64,000 nt of DNA, taken from assembly GCF_007097145.1 (NCBI RefSeq), contig NZ_VJVZ01000008.1, forward strand, positions 124,001 through 188,000, read 5' to 3'. Numbering within the stretch: position 1 is the first letter of the stretch; every line of letters begins with the position of its first letter. Origin of the DNA: Flavobacterium zepuense (lineage in GTDB: Bacteria; Bacteroidota; Bacteroidia; Flavobacteriales; Flavobacteriaceae). Shown one piece after another: positions 23,968 to 32,697 of this stretch. The position numbers were made by a program, and so were the translations under genes. A model generated the notes under the pieces. It made no database searches and was not told the DNA's origin. It was given only the letters and a program-made list of their open reading frames with translations.

Positions 23968-24852
23968 ATGGCAAAATTTACTGAAAATCAATTAAATGAT
24001 TATAGATATCCGCCAAGTTACACTGAAGAACAAAAATTAGCTAATAGTGAAACTCAGGTTAAAGAAGCTATTAAAGGTTCTTCAGCATTAAGAAATAAAA
24101 CAACAAAAACTTTTGGACAGGGATCCTACGCAAATGATACAAATGTCAAGAACAATAGTGATGTTGATATAAATGTACGTTTAGACGCTTCAATCTTTGT
24201 ACAATTACCTAATGGAAAAACTGATGCCGATTATGGATATTCAGATAGCAATTATACATTTTCGGCTTACAGGCAGGACGTTTATCATGCCTTAGTTGAT
24301 TACTTTGGCTCAAAATATGTAAAAGATAATAACAAATGTATTACGATTCTTCCGGATTCTACAAGAGTCGAAACTGATGTTGTGCCCACTTTAAAATTTG
24401 TCAGATATGATTCCGAAACGGCAAAAGTCGAAGGAGTTAAATTTATCTCAAATTCAGGCCAGTCAATAGTGAATTTTCCATTACAACACATAGAAAATGG
24501 AAAATGGAAAAACAGTCAAACTCAAAAAAGATTCAAAAGATTAACCAGAATTTATAGACGCATACGTTACAAAATGATTGATGATGGAATCCCTGTTGGC
24601 GATAATATTACCTCATTTTTACTTGAATGCCTTGTATGGAATGTACCAAATAGTATTTTTAATGATTATGATAATTGGACAGATAGGCTAAAAGAATCGA
24701 TCAGGCATATTTACACTAAAACGACTAATGTTGAAGATTGTAAAAATTGGGGCGAGGTTTCAGAATTATTATATCTGTTTGTAGGTCGAAAGTGGTCAGT
24801 AAAAGATGTAAATGATTACATGCTTCAAATGTGGAACTATTTAGAATATTAA
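23968..24852 (+). CDS. cdn: CBASS CD-NTase (cyclic oligonucleotide synthase)
   Basis: A SMODS-type nucleotidyltransferase. The active-site run is TFGQGSYANDTNV (48-60, GS at 52-53) followed by SDVDINVRL with D65 and D67, and the third Asp137 in RVETDVVPTLKF. The rest, including the helical C-terminus (RFKRLTRIYRRIRYKM and the WSVKDVNDYMLQMW tail), fits the family at 294 residues. On phage infection such enzymes make cyclic di- or trinucleotides that activate an effector. It is followed after 3 bases by a Cap15-like effector, giving a minimal (type I) CBASS with no Cap2/Cap3 or HORMA/TRIP13 genes. The clade cannot be assigned from the sequence alone. Confidence 0.85.
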   Translation: MAKFTENQLNDYRYPPSYTEEQKLANSETQVKEAIKGSSALRNKTTKTFGQGSYANDTNVKNNSDVDINVRLDASIFVQLPNGKTDADYGYSDSNYTFSAYRQDVYHALVDYFGSKYVKDNNKCITILPDSTRVETDVVPTLKFVRYDSETAKVEGVKFISNSGQSIVNFPLQHIENGKWKNSQTQKRFKRLTRIYRRIRYKMIDDGIPVGDNITSFLLECLVWNVPNSIFNDYDNWTDRLKESIRHIYTKTTNVEDCKNWGEVSELLYLFVGRKWSVKDVNDYMLQMWNYLEY

Positions 24853-24855
24853 ATT

Positions 24856-25500
24856 ATGAACTTTAGATATTATCACACAAGTAAGTTAATTATACTAATT
24901 CTGGTTTTAGTATTTTTTATTTCACCTCTTGCACAATGGATTGAGAAAGAAATTTCTTTAAATAAATATCTGAATACAGTTTATGGATACGTGGGTGTGT
25001 TTTCTACTATTTCAATTTTGTCAATAATTCTACTGGCAATTGATAAATATCTTTGGAAATATTTTATTTGTAAATGGTTAATTAATATACCTAACTTAAA
25101 TGGAAGATATGAAGGAATATTAACATCTACATTTATTGATCCTGCAACACAATTACCGATGAAAAAAAAATGCATCTTAGAAATAAAACAATCTGCGTCC
25201 GAAACAAAGATTTATACTTATTATGGCGATTTGGGCAGTACTATACAAACTTCTCAGGCATTTAGTGTTTCAGAAGAAATAGTAAAAAACAGTAACGATA
25301 TTTTTGAAATTTTTTATATATATACAAATAATCCTAATACTTTAATTCAGCAACTTCACAACCATCTAGGCACTGGACATCTAAAATATTATTTAGACAT
25401 AAAAGTGCTGGAAGGCGAATATTATAATCAACGAGGTTTGAAAGGAACTTTACGAGTAAATTTTGTTCAAAAGAAAACGGTAGGGCGATTTATCATTTAA
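24856..25500 (+). CDS. cap15: Cap15-like CBASS effector (2TM plus beta-barrel)
   Basis: Two transmembrane helices (about 11-26, LIILILVLVFFISPLAQ, and 41-63, VYGYVGVFSTISILSIILLAI) are followed by a beta-rich domain of about 135 residues that starts with the family-like segment LNGRYEGILTS and ends LKGTLRVNF. This is the layout of Cap15, the S-2TMbeta effector that binds a cyclic dinucleotide through its barrel and disrupts the inner membrane. It begins 3 bases after the CD-NTase. The same fold is used by the effector of the Panoptes system, which is of interest because a GGDEF protein lies upstream of the pair. Confidence 0.8.
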   Translation: MNFRYYHTSKLIILILVLVFFISPLAQWIEKEISLNKYLNTVYGYVGVFSTISILSIILLAIDKYLWKYFICKWLINIPNLNGRYEGILTSTFIDPATQLPMKKKCILEIKQSASETKIYTYYGDLGSTIQTSQAFSVSEEIVKNSNDIFEIFYIYTNNPNTLIQQLHNHLGTGHLKYYLDIKVLEGEYYNQRGLKGTLRVNFVQKKTVGRFII

Positions 25501-25741
25501 TTTTATAGATAAGTTCAAAAGTGGTTTGTGCTTGCCTGTAGTTATCAAATTATAGATAAGATTGTACTAATTAACAAATGACTGAGATCACATATCATCA
25601 TTTCTAAAACCAGAATAATTATTGATACTGCGAATAGAAAATACAAGATCAATAACCCTATGGGACGAATTTTCTGCATAGTCTTTTAAATTCGTTAATT
25701 TTTGTAAAATAATTCCTAACAATACATAAGGTGCAGAAACT

Positions 25742-26446
25742 ATGATAACTCAACTTTTAGATGCCCGAAACCAACATCTTTGGGATCAAATCAATAAGGA
25801 ATATATTGTCAATTTTACCAATTCATCTAATAATGAATATGGCTGTTTTACTGAAAATAAGAATGTTACCTTTTACATTAATAAAAATAATCTGTGTATA
25901 GATTCCTTTACTCACGAAATGCTCCACGTTTACCTAAGGCTAAAAGAATGTTATATTGGATCAAGCCTTGAGATGACTATTCGATCGAGCAATATATTGT
26001 CAAGGTGTATATCAACGTCATTAATTGAACATATGGGTAATTGTTTGGACCATGTAAAGATGCTACCAATCTATCTGGATCTACAGTTTGATAGAAAAAA
26101 ATTTATACTTGACTACGACGTTTATAAATGCAGTCCTGAAGAATTGGCCTCATTAAAGAAATATTACAAGCAGGGTAAAACCACAAACTTGCAGGCTGTC
26201 GATGCTTACATCGGAAGATTAGTATCAATTTTTGCAGATCCTAACGATACGTTTGACTATTCAAAAAATTTAATGCAACTCAAAAATATCGATCCTTATT
26301 TATATCAAATTATTGAAAAATTATTCAGCCATTGGAAGGAAATCAAGCTGGAAAATAGAGCTATATTTGAGGATGATTATCATACTGTAACTTTTAATTT
26401 TAAAGAAAATATGAAAAAATGGTTGACAAGAAACCAAATTAATTGA
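25742..26446 (+). CDS. Protein with HExxH metallopeptidase-like motif
   Basis: A 234-residue soluble protein. SFTHEMLHVYLRL (56-68) contains H58-E59-M60-L61-H62, the zinc-binding HExxH form, preceded by a strand-like NVTFYINKN as in many gluzincin-type peptidases. The third metal ligand cannot be assigned; E71-type or H86-region residues follow in a helical part. The rest is helical and unrecognised. It is AT-rich, on the same strand as the CBASS genes and 241 bases after them, in a run of defence-like genes, so a toxic protease in defence is a fair hypothesis. It could also be an unrelated cargo gene. Confidence 0.5.
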   Translation: MITQLLDARNQHLWDQINKEYIVNFTNSSNNEYGCFTENKNVTFYINKNNLCIDSFTHEMLHVYLRLKECYIGSSLEMTIRSSNILSRCISTSLIEHMGNCLDHVKMLPIYLDLQFDRKKFILDYDVYKCSPEELASLKKYYKQGKTTNLQAVDAYIGRLVSIFADPNDTFDYSKNLMQLKNIDPYLYQIIEKLFSHWKEIKLENRAIFEDDYHTVTFNFKENMKKWLTRNQIN

Positions 26447-26561
26447 ATAACAGTAGGATAATTTTGACTTTTCATTTGCGTAAGTATGTAATTAGCTAAC
26501 TCCGAAATAGATGTATACAAGATGTCCGAACCAAGTTTTGCCTAAAAAAGTCTAAGTTTAC

Positions 26562-27872
26562 ATGAATGAAAAAAGAAACAAGATTGCAGATAACCCATCC
26601 TACTCAAAATTACAAAAGGATGTTGTTGGATATTCTTTACTAGGGAAATTTCTAAGGCTATTTACATTATTCAGCCCAAGTGATTCAGCTTTTAAAAAAG
26701 CACTCTCGGAATTACCTGAGCTGAAAAAACAAACAGAATATTTCCTGCAACTTCCCGACAAGTTTAATAGTCATTTTGCAAGACAGGGCTGGATTGCACA
26801 TGAGTCCATGAATATCCCGGTGATGGAAAATGCAATTGAGTTTGCAGACCAGGGTGATGTAAAAAAAAGCGAGGAAATACTGTCTGACTATTTCACCTCA
26901 TCCGAAATTAACTGGCTTCTGAATAGATTCAGGCTTTTGCCTGAATTCTCGATACGATATGATCTTATTAAAACCGCCTATCAAAATACACTAGAACGGC
27001 GTTACGATTCATGTATACCTATACTACTAATGGTTATTGATGGTGCTACCAATGATATAAGTAAAAGTAAAGGCTTTTTTAATGACCAGACAGACTTATC
27101 AGCTTGGGATAGCATTGCGGCTCATTCTACCGGGCTAGAGGCAATAAGAGATATATTTAATACTACCCGAAAAAAAACAAATCCTGATGAGGTTTTTATG
27201 CCTTACAGAAATGGAATTCTCCACGGCAGGGATGTTAACTATGGCAATAAATATGTTGCAGGAAAATGTTGGTGCACACTTTTTGCATTAAATGACTGGG
27301 CTCAGGCTTTGCAGAAGCAGAAAGTAAATCCTCCAGTGACAGAAAAACCAAAAACCTTAAAAGACAATTTAAGGGAGATTGCCAATACCTTTAAAGAATA
27401 CGGTGATCATAAGAAGTGGCATAAAGAAATTAGTGAAGAAATTGCAAATTGGCAACCGAGGAACTTTATAGATACAGTTCATAACTCTGAAAACTTTCAA
27501 GATTTTACTCCTGAAAAAGAGGTCTACGAATTACTGGTAAATTGGCAAAACAAAAATTATGGGAAAATTGCTGGACAAAAGCATTATTTTGGCTCACAAC
27601 CGGTAAGTTTTGGTATAGAAGCTGGTAAAATACGAAGGGATTTTGAAGATAAGGTCTTACAAAGGTTTAAAATTCTTTCGATAAAGGATGAAGCACCGGC
27701 GATATCGGAGATTACCGCTGAAATTAAATACTCCATCCAAGACCAGGCCTTTACTAAAGAGATAATTTTTAGGATGATCTGTCAAGCTATGGATGGGAAA
27801 GCGGCAATAAATGGTCAGGAAAATATCAAATGGGCCTACATCGATAACTTCATTTATGGATTATATATTTAG
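26562..27872 (+). CDS. Large protein with HEPN-like Rx4H motif
   Basis: No family is recognised for the 436-residue chain. MPYRNGILHGRDVNYGN (213-229) contains R216-N217-x3-H221, the Rx4-6H signature of HEPN domains, with a preceding long helix (LERRYDSCIPILLMVIDGATNDI, about 144-166) as expected for the HEPN bundle. HEPN proteins are often metal-independent RNases in toxin and defence systems. The C-terminal region after about 250 is charged, repetitive in helix pattern and unassigned. The gene stands 115 bases after the HExxH gene and precedes the minus-strand TPR regulator. Expression as its own unit is likely. The nuclease role is inferred. Confidence 0.5.
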   Translation: MNEKRNKIADNPSYSKLQKDVVGYSLLGKFLRLFTLFSPSDSAFKKALSELPELKKQTEYFLQLPDKFNSHFARQGWIAHESMNIPVMENAIEFADQGDVKKSEEILSDYFTSSEINWLLNRFRLLPEFSIRYDLIKTAYQNTLERRYDSCIPILLMVIDGATNDISKSKGFFNDQTDLSAWDSIAAHSTGLEAIRDIFNTTRKKTNPDEVFMPYRNGILHGRDVNYGNKYVAGKCWCTLFALNDWAQALQKQKVNPPVTEKPKTLKDNLREIANTFKEYGDHKKWHKEISEEIANWQPRNFIDTVHNSENFQDFTPEKEVYELLVNWQNKNYGKIAGQKHYFGSQPVSFGIEAGKIRRDFEDKVLQRFKILSIKDEAPAISEITAEIKYSIQDQAFTKEIIFRMICQAMDGKAAINGQENIKWAYIDNFIYGLYI

Positions 27873-28003
27873 GGGTTAATTATACAGGTAAGTTTACATT
27901 AGAAGTATAGATAAACATTTAGAAATAATTAGCCAGCATTAATCGAAATATCTGAAAGTCAATTTATTAAATTCAGCGAATTAATATACTGCTGGTAACT
28001 ATT

Positions 28004-29686
28004 TTACTTTTCCTTCTCTTCAAGTTCCTTCCTGATCTTGGCACTAAAGTAATTTGGGGAAAGCTTAGTGCGTGCTTTAAATGCGGTAACAAAACGCTGC
28101 GTTGTACTAAATCCTGCTTCTTCAGCCAGAGCATCATGGGTAAAAAGGCGTTTATGCCTATCTGTTTTAAGCTGCTCAATAATATAATCCACTTTCAAAT
28201 CGTTTATGTATTCTGAAAACTTTTTATGCCTGTAAAATAGAATGATGTCAGAGACGTAACGAACATTCGTTTCCAGGTAGACAGCAAGAGCAGGAAGCGT
28301 GATGTCCCTTTCCAGGAACTTCATATTGTGTTCCCATTTTTCCAAAAGCCGTACAATCTTGGTTACTGTATCCGGGGCAATATCCAGTTCACGGGGTACA
28401 CCCCTCACCACCTTTGGAGCCTCTTTTTTATTTTCGCTTAAAAGTTTCCTGAATATACGGTCCTGACGCCTTCGGTTAATCAACCAAGCCAGCAGCAGCG
28501 CAACAACCACGGACAGGACAGTCAAACTTATCTTAAGGACACCTTTCATGGAACGCTCGTTAGCCAAAAGTTGTTCCATATTTTGTTTTTCCTGAACCAA
28601 TGTACGGGTATCATAATGCTTATGGATAGTGTCATAAAGATGGTCATGGGTACTGATAAGGATACTGTCCGCTTTCAGTAGGCGGTCCACGTAGAACAAC
28701 ACCTCTTTCGGCTGATTCTCTTTTTTGTAAAACCGGATCAGGAGTTCAAAATTCTCCCTGAGGTCCGGGCGAATGTATTCCCGCTCATCGAATACTTTAG
28801 CAACTCTCTTCAAATAAGGCACTGCTTCCCGGTACCTTTTCATTGCCCAGTAACTCTTGGCAATATAAAAATCGGCCACTGCTACATTGGCGTAGTCATT
28901 TTGCCCCTCGATAGCGGGAATGGACTTTTTCAAATTTTGAATAGCCAGCGCATAATTCCGTTTACAATACTGGTTCTGCCCGTCAAGGTGCAAAAAATAG
29001 CAATCCATGTCGTGGTTATCAAGGCGGTTTGCCTCCCGGTAACCCAAAGCCACCATAGCCTCCGACTTTCCATAGTTGCCTTCGCTGTTGTAGCAAAGCC
29101 CTAAGGAGTGCAGTGTATTGAGATACGCCCTCGCATTGTTCTCTTTAAAATATTCCAGGCAGGAGGTAAAGAGCTGAATGGCCTCCTCGTTCTTCTTGAG
29201 GTAATATTTTTCGTGTGCTATGTTGTATTTCAACTTGTATTTTAAATACTCATCGTTCGACCTTTCTATGAAGGGGTCTGCGGCCAGGTAATTTTCAAGC
29301 GCCTGCTCATGCCTTTTAAGGCCATAGAATACTATACCACGTGAGAGGTACGCAGAACCAATTAATTTGTCGCTTCCGGATCTGTTAGCCACAATAAGCA
29401 TACTGTCCGTGTACATAATTTTGAGTTCGCTATCCGTACAGTCTACATAATTTTTGTAGGCGGTAACGAGGAGTTCCCAGTCCTGTCCCGCTTTGGCCTT
29501 TTTGAGGAACGATTCGAGATATACCTTTTGTAAAACTGTATTATCCTTTGATTGCCTGATCCTGGAAAAAAGATATTTGTAGTCTTTCGTGTCAAGGGAA
29601 TCAATGGGAGCAGCACACACGGATACTGACACTATTAGTGTGATTACACAGAATAATGTTGCCTTAGAAGATTTATTTACTGCCAT
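28004..29686 (-). CDS. TPR membrane regulator with C-terminal AraC-type HTH
   Basis: Signal-like N-terminus (TLFCVITLIVSVSVCA), about 320 residues of helical repeats in TPR spacing (for example SAYLSRGIVFYGLKRHEQALENYLAA, and ADFYIAKSYWAMKRYREAVPYLKRV), one membrane helix (LKISLTVLSVVVALLLAWLI, near 375-395), and a cytoplasmic AraC-like HTH at the end (HDALAEEAGFSTTQRFVTAFKARTKLSPNYF). This combination, TPRs outside and a DNA-binding domain inside, is a common Bacteroidota regulator plan. It is divergent from the lipoprotein gene and sits next to RteC, so it may help control transfer genes, but its ligand is unknown. Confidence 0.8.
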   Translation of the reverse strand: MAVNKSSKATLFCVITLIVSVSVCAAPIDSLDTKDYKYLFSRIRQSKDNTVLQKVYLESFLKKAKAGQDWELLVTAYKNYVDCTDSELKIMYTDSMLIVANRSGSDKLIGSAYLSRGIVFYGLKRHEQALENYLAADPFIERSNDEYLKYKLKYNIAHEKYYLKKNEEAIQLFTSCLEYFKENNARAYLNTLHSLGLCYNSEGNYGKSEAMVALGYREANRLDNHDMDCYFLHLDGQNQYCKRNYALAIQNLKKSIPAIEGQNDYANVAVADFYIAKSYWAMKRYREAVPYLKRVAKVFDEREYIRPDLRENFELLIRFYKKENQPKEVLFYVDRLLKADSILISTHDHLYDTIHKHYDTRTLVQEKQNMEQLLANERSMKGVLKISLTVLSVVVALLLAWLINRRRQDRIFRKLLSENKKEAPKVVRGVPRELDIAPDTVTKIVRLLEKWEHNMKFLERDITLPALAVYLETNVRYVSDIILFYRHKKFSEYINDLKVDYIIEQLKTDRHKRLFTHDALAEEAGFSTTQRFVTAFKARTKLSPNYFSAKIRKELEEKEK

Positions 29687-29809
29687 TTGAAAAAGATAAA
29701 TAGTTAATATTCGGACTATTTAGAACATAGCGATAGTAAGGCAGAAATGTGAACGGGAGGCATACCAAATGTAGCCAAAATGCTACCAAATACGGCTATT
29801 TTAACAAAA

Positions 29810-29848
29810 TTTAAGACTGTGGATTTTCCGAAAATCCACAGTCTTAAA
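29810..29848. repeat. Perfect 18-bp inverted repeat in divergent promoter region
   Basis: TTTAAGACTGTGGATTTT (29810-29827) pairs perfectly with AAAATCCACAGTCTTAAA (29831-29848) around a 3-base loop. It lies in the 319-base gap between the TPR-HTH regulator (minus) and the lipoprotein (plus). No T-tract follows on either strand, so an operator or attenuator is more likely than a plain terminator. Confidence 0.7.
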
Positions 29849-30005
29849 TGCGAATTACCAAACTCAATGATTTGCAATGTGTTATGCCTGCCTATAGATT
29901 TGTCAATGAATTCAAAAGCCAACATGCCAGTAATATGGCAACCAGTTTGTCTTACCCGGGTAAATGAACTGATCACTGAATCAGTCAAATTAAATTTATC
30001 AACTA

Positions 30006-30719
30006 ATGAAGAAAGTAAATCTTCCTTTCGCAGGACTACTGTTTGTAGCCCTACTATGTTCCTGTTCATCTGAGGATAGCCCGGAAACATTCAATATCAA
30101 TACAAAAGGTGCCCCTGCAAATACCCGATTAGGTGGTATAGTGGCTGGAAATAAATCGAACCCAATAGATTTTGCAGGCGAAAGCTATAGAAGTACACTA
30201 TCCGAATATCAATCCGGTAATTACAGCCCGGATTCCCTTGCGGCAGTGATCAATCTTGTTAACTCGCTTACGGGCACAGTAACCCTTACAACAACGGCGG
30301 TGGATGACACTACCGAAACATTGCTAACAGCGAGTATCCAATCGCCTAAAGCTACATTAGTAGTAATCCTACAGCAGTCATCGCTTTCTACAGAAGCCAG
30401 GGAGGTGCTAACAGATTTCGTCGAAGGCTTTGACAGCCTTAAAGCAAAACCTTTTGAGGAGATTTACCCTGAGATTGTCAGCCTGGAAAATACAATTAGT
30501 GGCTCGGATTCCCTCACCGCTACCGACAAAAATGTGCTGTTAACGGTTACATCTATTGCCCGGCACTCCCTTTCCAATAAATGCTGTGAAGATACCGACT
30601 GGGAAACTTCTGTCGGAAATATCGTGGCGGCAACTGCGGGCGCTTTGGTAAGCACTGACCTGGCTGTCCGATATACCTTGATCACAAGGATTGGCGAATA
30701 TGAACTTGTACCCCTTTAG
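30006..30719 (+). CDS. Lipoprotein of unknown function
   Basis: A lipoprotein signal is clear: MKKVNLPFAGLLFVALLCSCSSEDSPE, with cleavage before a Cys of the LLCSC box. The 215-residue mature part is Ser/Thr- and Leu-rich, with regular helices (LTDFVEGFDSLKAKPFEEIYPEIVSLENTISG...) and a CCEDTDWE motif, and a glycine/alanine-rich stretch near the end (NIVAATAGALVSTDLAV). No family is recognised. It lies between the TPR regulator and the AraC gene and is closed by its own terminator, so it is a single-gene unit. Surface localisation with a role in element biology is possible but unsupported. Confidence 0.7.
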   Translation: MKKVNLPFAGLLFVALLCSCSSEDSPETFNINTKGAPANTRLGGIVAGNKSNPIDFAGESYRSTLSEYQSGNYSPDSLAAVINLVNSLTGTVTLTTTAVDDTTETLLTASIQSPKATLVVILQQSSLSTEAREVLTDFVEGFDSLKAKPFEEIYPEIVSLENTISGSDSLTATDKNVLLTVTSIARHSLSNKCCEDTDWETSVGNIVAATAGALVSTDLAVRYTLITRIGEYELVPL

Positions 30720-30732
30720 CTATTTTGACTGT

Positions 30733-30766
30733 AATGCCGGGTGACAAACGTTGCCTGGCATTATTT
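30733..30766 (+). terminator. Intrinsic terminator after lipoprotein gene
   Basis: AATGCCGGG (30733-30741) pairs with CCTGGCATT (30754-30762) and is followed by ATTT. A GTG at 30741 that opens the araC frame lies within this hairpin, which supports the ATG at 30789 as the real araC start. Confidence 0.7.
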
Positions 30767-30788
30767 ATTAACTCTAAATTTCCCGTTT

Positions 30789-31634
30789 ATGGAACCTACG
30801 TTAGGACAAATGCCCGCTGAAGTGCTATACATTGGAAGTGGAAGTGATGATGCTATAATGACAGAAAGGATCGTATCGCCCGGTTGCTTTCTATTCATTT
30901 TTGTCAAGGCCGGAATGTTTACCCTAAAAATTGACGGAAAGCGGATTTCCTGTACGTCGGGAGAATTTGTTGTCGCTGTCAGCAAACAGCATCACGAGAT
31001 ACTGAAATATGGTAAGAAAGTCTTATGCTATATCGTAAAGGTACAATGGCAGTTTATCATGGGCACAAAATTGTTTTTTAATTTTATAGAAGCCTTTGTA
31101 AGTAGTGGTGCCGTTAAACTGTTCCCCGATACTTTTGACAGGGCAGTCATGCTGCGCATCATGAAATTACTGCATTATTTTTACGGGACACGGTCAAGCC
31201 CTTCCCGTTTCTCGAAGCCATCCTTTGCAGCAGCCGTAAGCCTCCTTGTCTTGCAGGCTGGTTGGCAGTACAATAACAGCACGAATACCGGAGCATTGAA
31301 GTATACCCGAAAGGAGTCATTGGCCATGCAGTTTTTAAAACTCCTGATGCAGCATTTCCGCAAGGAACATGCCCTGAAATTTTATGCTGATGCACTGTTT
31401 GTTACCGCGGGATACCTTAACAAAGCCGTCCGAGAGGTTACGGGAAAAACGGTCGGGATGTGTATTGCCGATGTCATTACCAGTGAAGCTAAGTATTTAT
31501 TGGAAACGTCGGATGACAGCATTGAGTCCATTAGCGAACAATTAAGTTTCGGATCTTCCGGAAGCTTTAGCCGCTTTTTTAAAAAGCATACCACGATGAC
31601 ACCGAATGCTTACCGAAGGGACTACCAAGGCTAA
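30789..31634 (+). CDS. AraC family transcriptional regulator
   Basis: The C-terminal 100 residues hold a double AraC HTH: EHALKFYADALFVTAGYLNKAVREVTGKTVGMCIADVITSEAKYLLETS, then SIESISEQLSFGSSGSFSRFFKKHTTMTPNAYRRDYQG. The N-terminal part is a cupin-like sensor (VSPGCFLFIFVKAGMFTLKIDGK). Start at ATG 30789 (MEPTLGQM); the frame also opens with GTG 30741 inside the upstream terminator. It is followed 71 bases later by rteC. AraC proteins beside rteC may set the conditions under which excision or transfer is switched on; the target is unknown. Confidence 0.85.
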   Translation: MEPTLGQMPAEVLYIGSGSDDAIMTERIVSPGCFLFIFVKAGMFTLKIDGKRISCTSGEFVVAVSKQHHEILKYGKKVLCYIVKVQWQFIMGTKLFFNFIEAFVSSGAVKLFPDTFDRAVMLRIMKLLHYFYGTRSSPSRFSKPSFAAAVSLLVLQAGWQYNNSTNTGALKYTRKESLAMQFLKLLMQHFRKEHALKFYADALFVTAGYLNKAVREVTGKTVGMCIADVITSEAKYLLETSDDSIESISEQLSFGSSGSFSRFFKKHTTMTPNAYRRDYQG

Positions 31635-31705
31635 TTTACGCATGGCAACCCATCAACTCCTACGCTTAACCGCACCCCGGTATAGTGTACTTAAACTTAT
31701 TATGT

Positions 31706-32548
31706 ATGGTACAATCTGCATTTTACAGGAAGATACTTTCAGACATAAGCACAAGGGAGCAGGAACTGTCCATTTCCGCAGGCAATGCAATTGACCACGC
31801 CGGAAGCATGATCAACGTCTTACACGAGGCCCTTTGCGCACTTAAGGAGCATCTAAACAAAATCCCCTTTACGGACAGTGCTGAAGAAATCGGGTTTTTC
31901 AGGGAAGTAAAACCGCAGGTCATGGGTAAGCTCATTTTCTATAATGATGTGTACCGCATTGAGACTACCTGCCCGGTGCAGGGAGGGAAAATGTTCCGTA
32001 AATATTTTTCAGGGCAGTTAAAACTCCTGAAGCAAAATGAGGCAGGGCACCTCGATATGGATTTCTACCGGTATTACCGCTCCGGAAGGACGGATAAAGA
32101 CACCGAATTTTTTCAGCGGGACAGGTTGCATTTTATTAATGGGCTCGACATTTTTTACTTTGAAATGGATCCCCATTTCTCAACCTATTACGACCACCTG
32201 GTGGCCCGCATTTTGGCGCATGACCTCCTGTATGCCTATTTACTGTCCCGTGTAGACCCTGACAACCCCGTACAGAACGGCTTGATGGACCTCCCTGAAG
32301 ATTTATGCTGGACCGGAACCAAGAACGCCCTTATCGAGCTTATCTACGCTTTGTACATTTCAGGGGTCATCTCCCACGGGAAGATCGGGGTACGTAAAGT
32401 AGGCCTCATTTTTCAGGGGCTGTTTAAAACGCCCTTGGGCGATATCCACCACGCCTTTCACCGAATGAAAGACCGGGCAGGACGGCGTACCCTCTTTATC
32501 GACCAGTTAAAAGACTCGCTCGAACACTATATGGATAAGAGCTTATAG
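31706..32548 (+). CDS. rteC: RteC, conjugative element regulator
   Basis: About 280 residues with the RteC hallmarks: a helical N-terminal half (ISTREQELSISAGNAIDHAGSMINVLHEALCALKEH) and a C-terminal winged-helix-like part ending LFIDQLKDSLEHYMDK, with the family segments FFREVKPQVMGKLIFYNDVYRIE and WTGTKNALIELIYALYISGVISHG. In CTnDOT, RteC activates the excision operon by binding its promoter. Start taken at ATG 31706 (MVQSAFYRK); a GTG at 31685 is also in frame. It is followed by a terminator at 32566-32592. No rteA/rteB two-component pair is seen here, so the upstream signal is probably supplied by the TPR-HTH or AraC protein. Confidence 0.85.
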   Translation: MVQSAFYRKILSDISTREQELSISAGNAIDHAGSMINVLHEALCALKEHLNKIPFTDSAEEIGFFREVKPQVMGKLIFYNDVYRIETTCPVQGGKMFRKYFSGQLKLLKQNEAGHLDMDFYRYYRSGRTDKDTEFFQRDRLHFINGLDIFYFEMDPHFSTYYDHLVARILAHDLLYAYLLSRVDPDNPVQNGLMDLPEDLCWTGTKNALIELIYALYISGVISHGKIGVRKVGLIFQGLFKTPLGDIHHAFHRMKDRAGRRTLFIDQLKDSLEHYMDKSL

Positions 32549-32565
32549 CAATACGAAATTCAATC

Positions 32566-32592
32566 AGCAGTACCCCGTGTACTGCTTTTTTT
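32566..32592 (+). terminator. Intrinsic terminator after rteC
   Basis: AGCAGTAC (32566-32573) pairs with GTACTGCT (32579-32586), followed by a run of Ts. It closes the rteC transcript. Confidence 0.85.
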
Positions 32593-32697
32593 ATGCCTGC
32601 ACATAAAAAAAAGTACGTACCCATTGGCACAACTTGGCAGATAAAGTTTTCAATAATAACAAACTTGGCGGTAGTATTAATTCAAAACCGTAGTGCC

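Noticed and set aside
30741..30788. Upstream GTG start for the AraC gene
   Set aside because: It lies inside the lipoprotein terminator hairpin; ATG 30789 is better.
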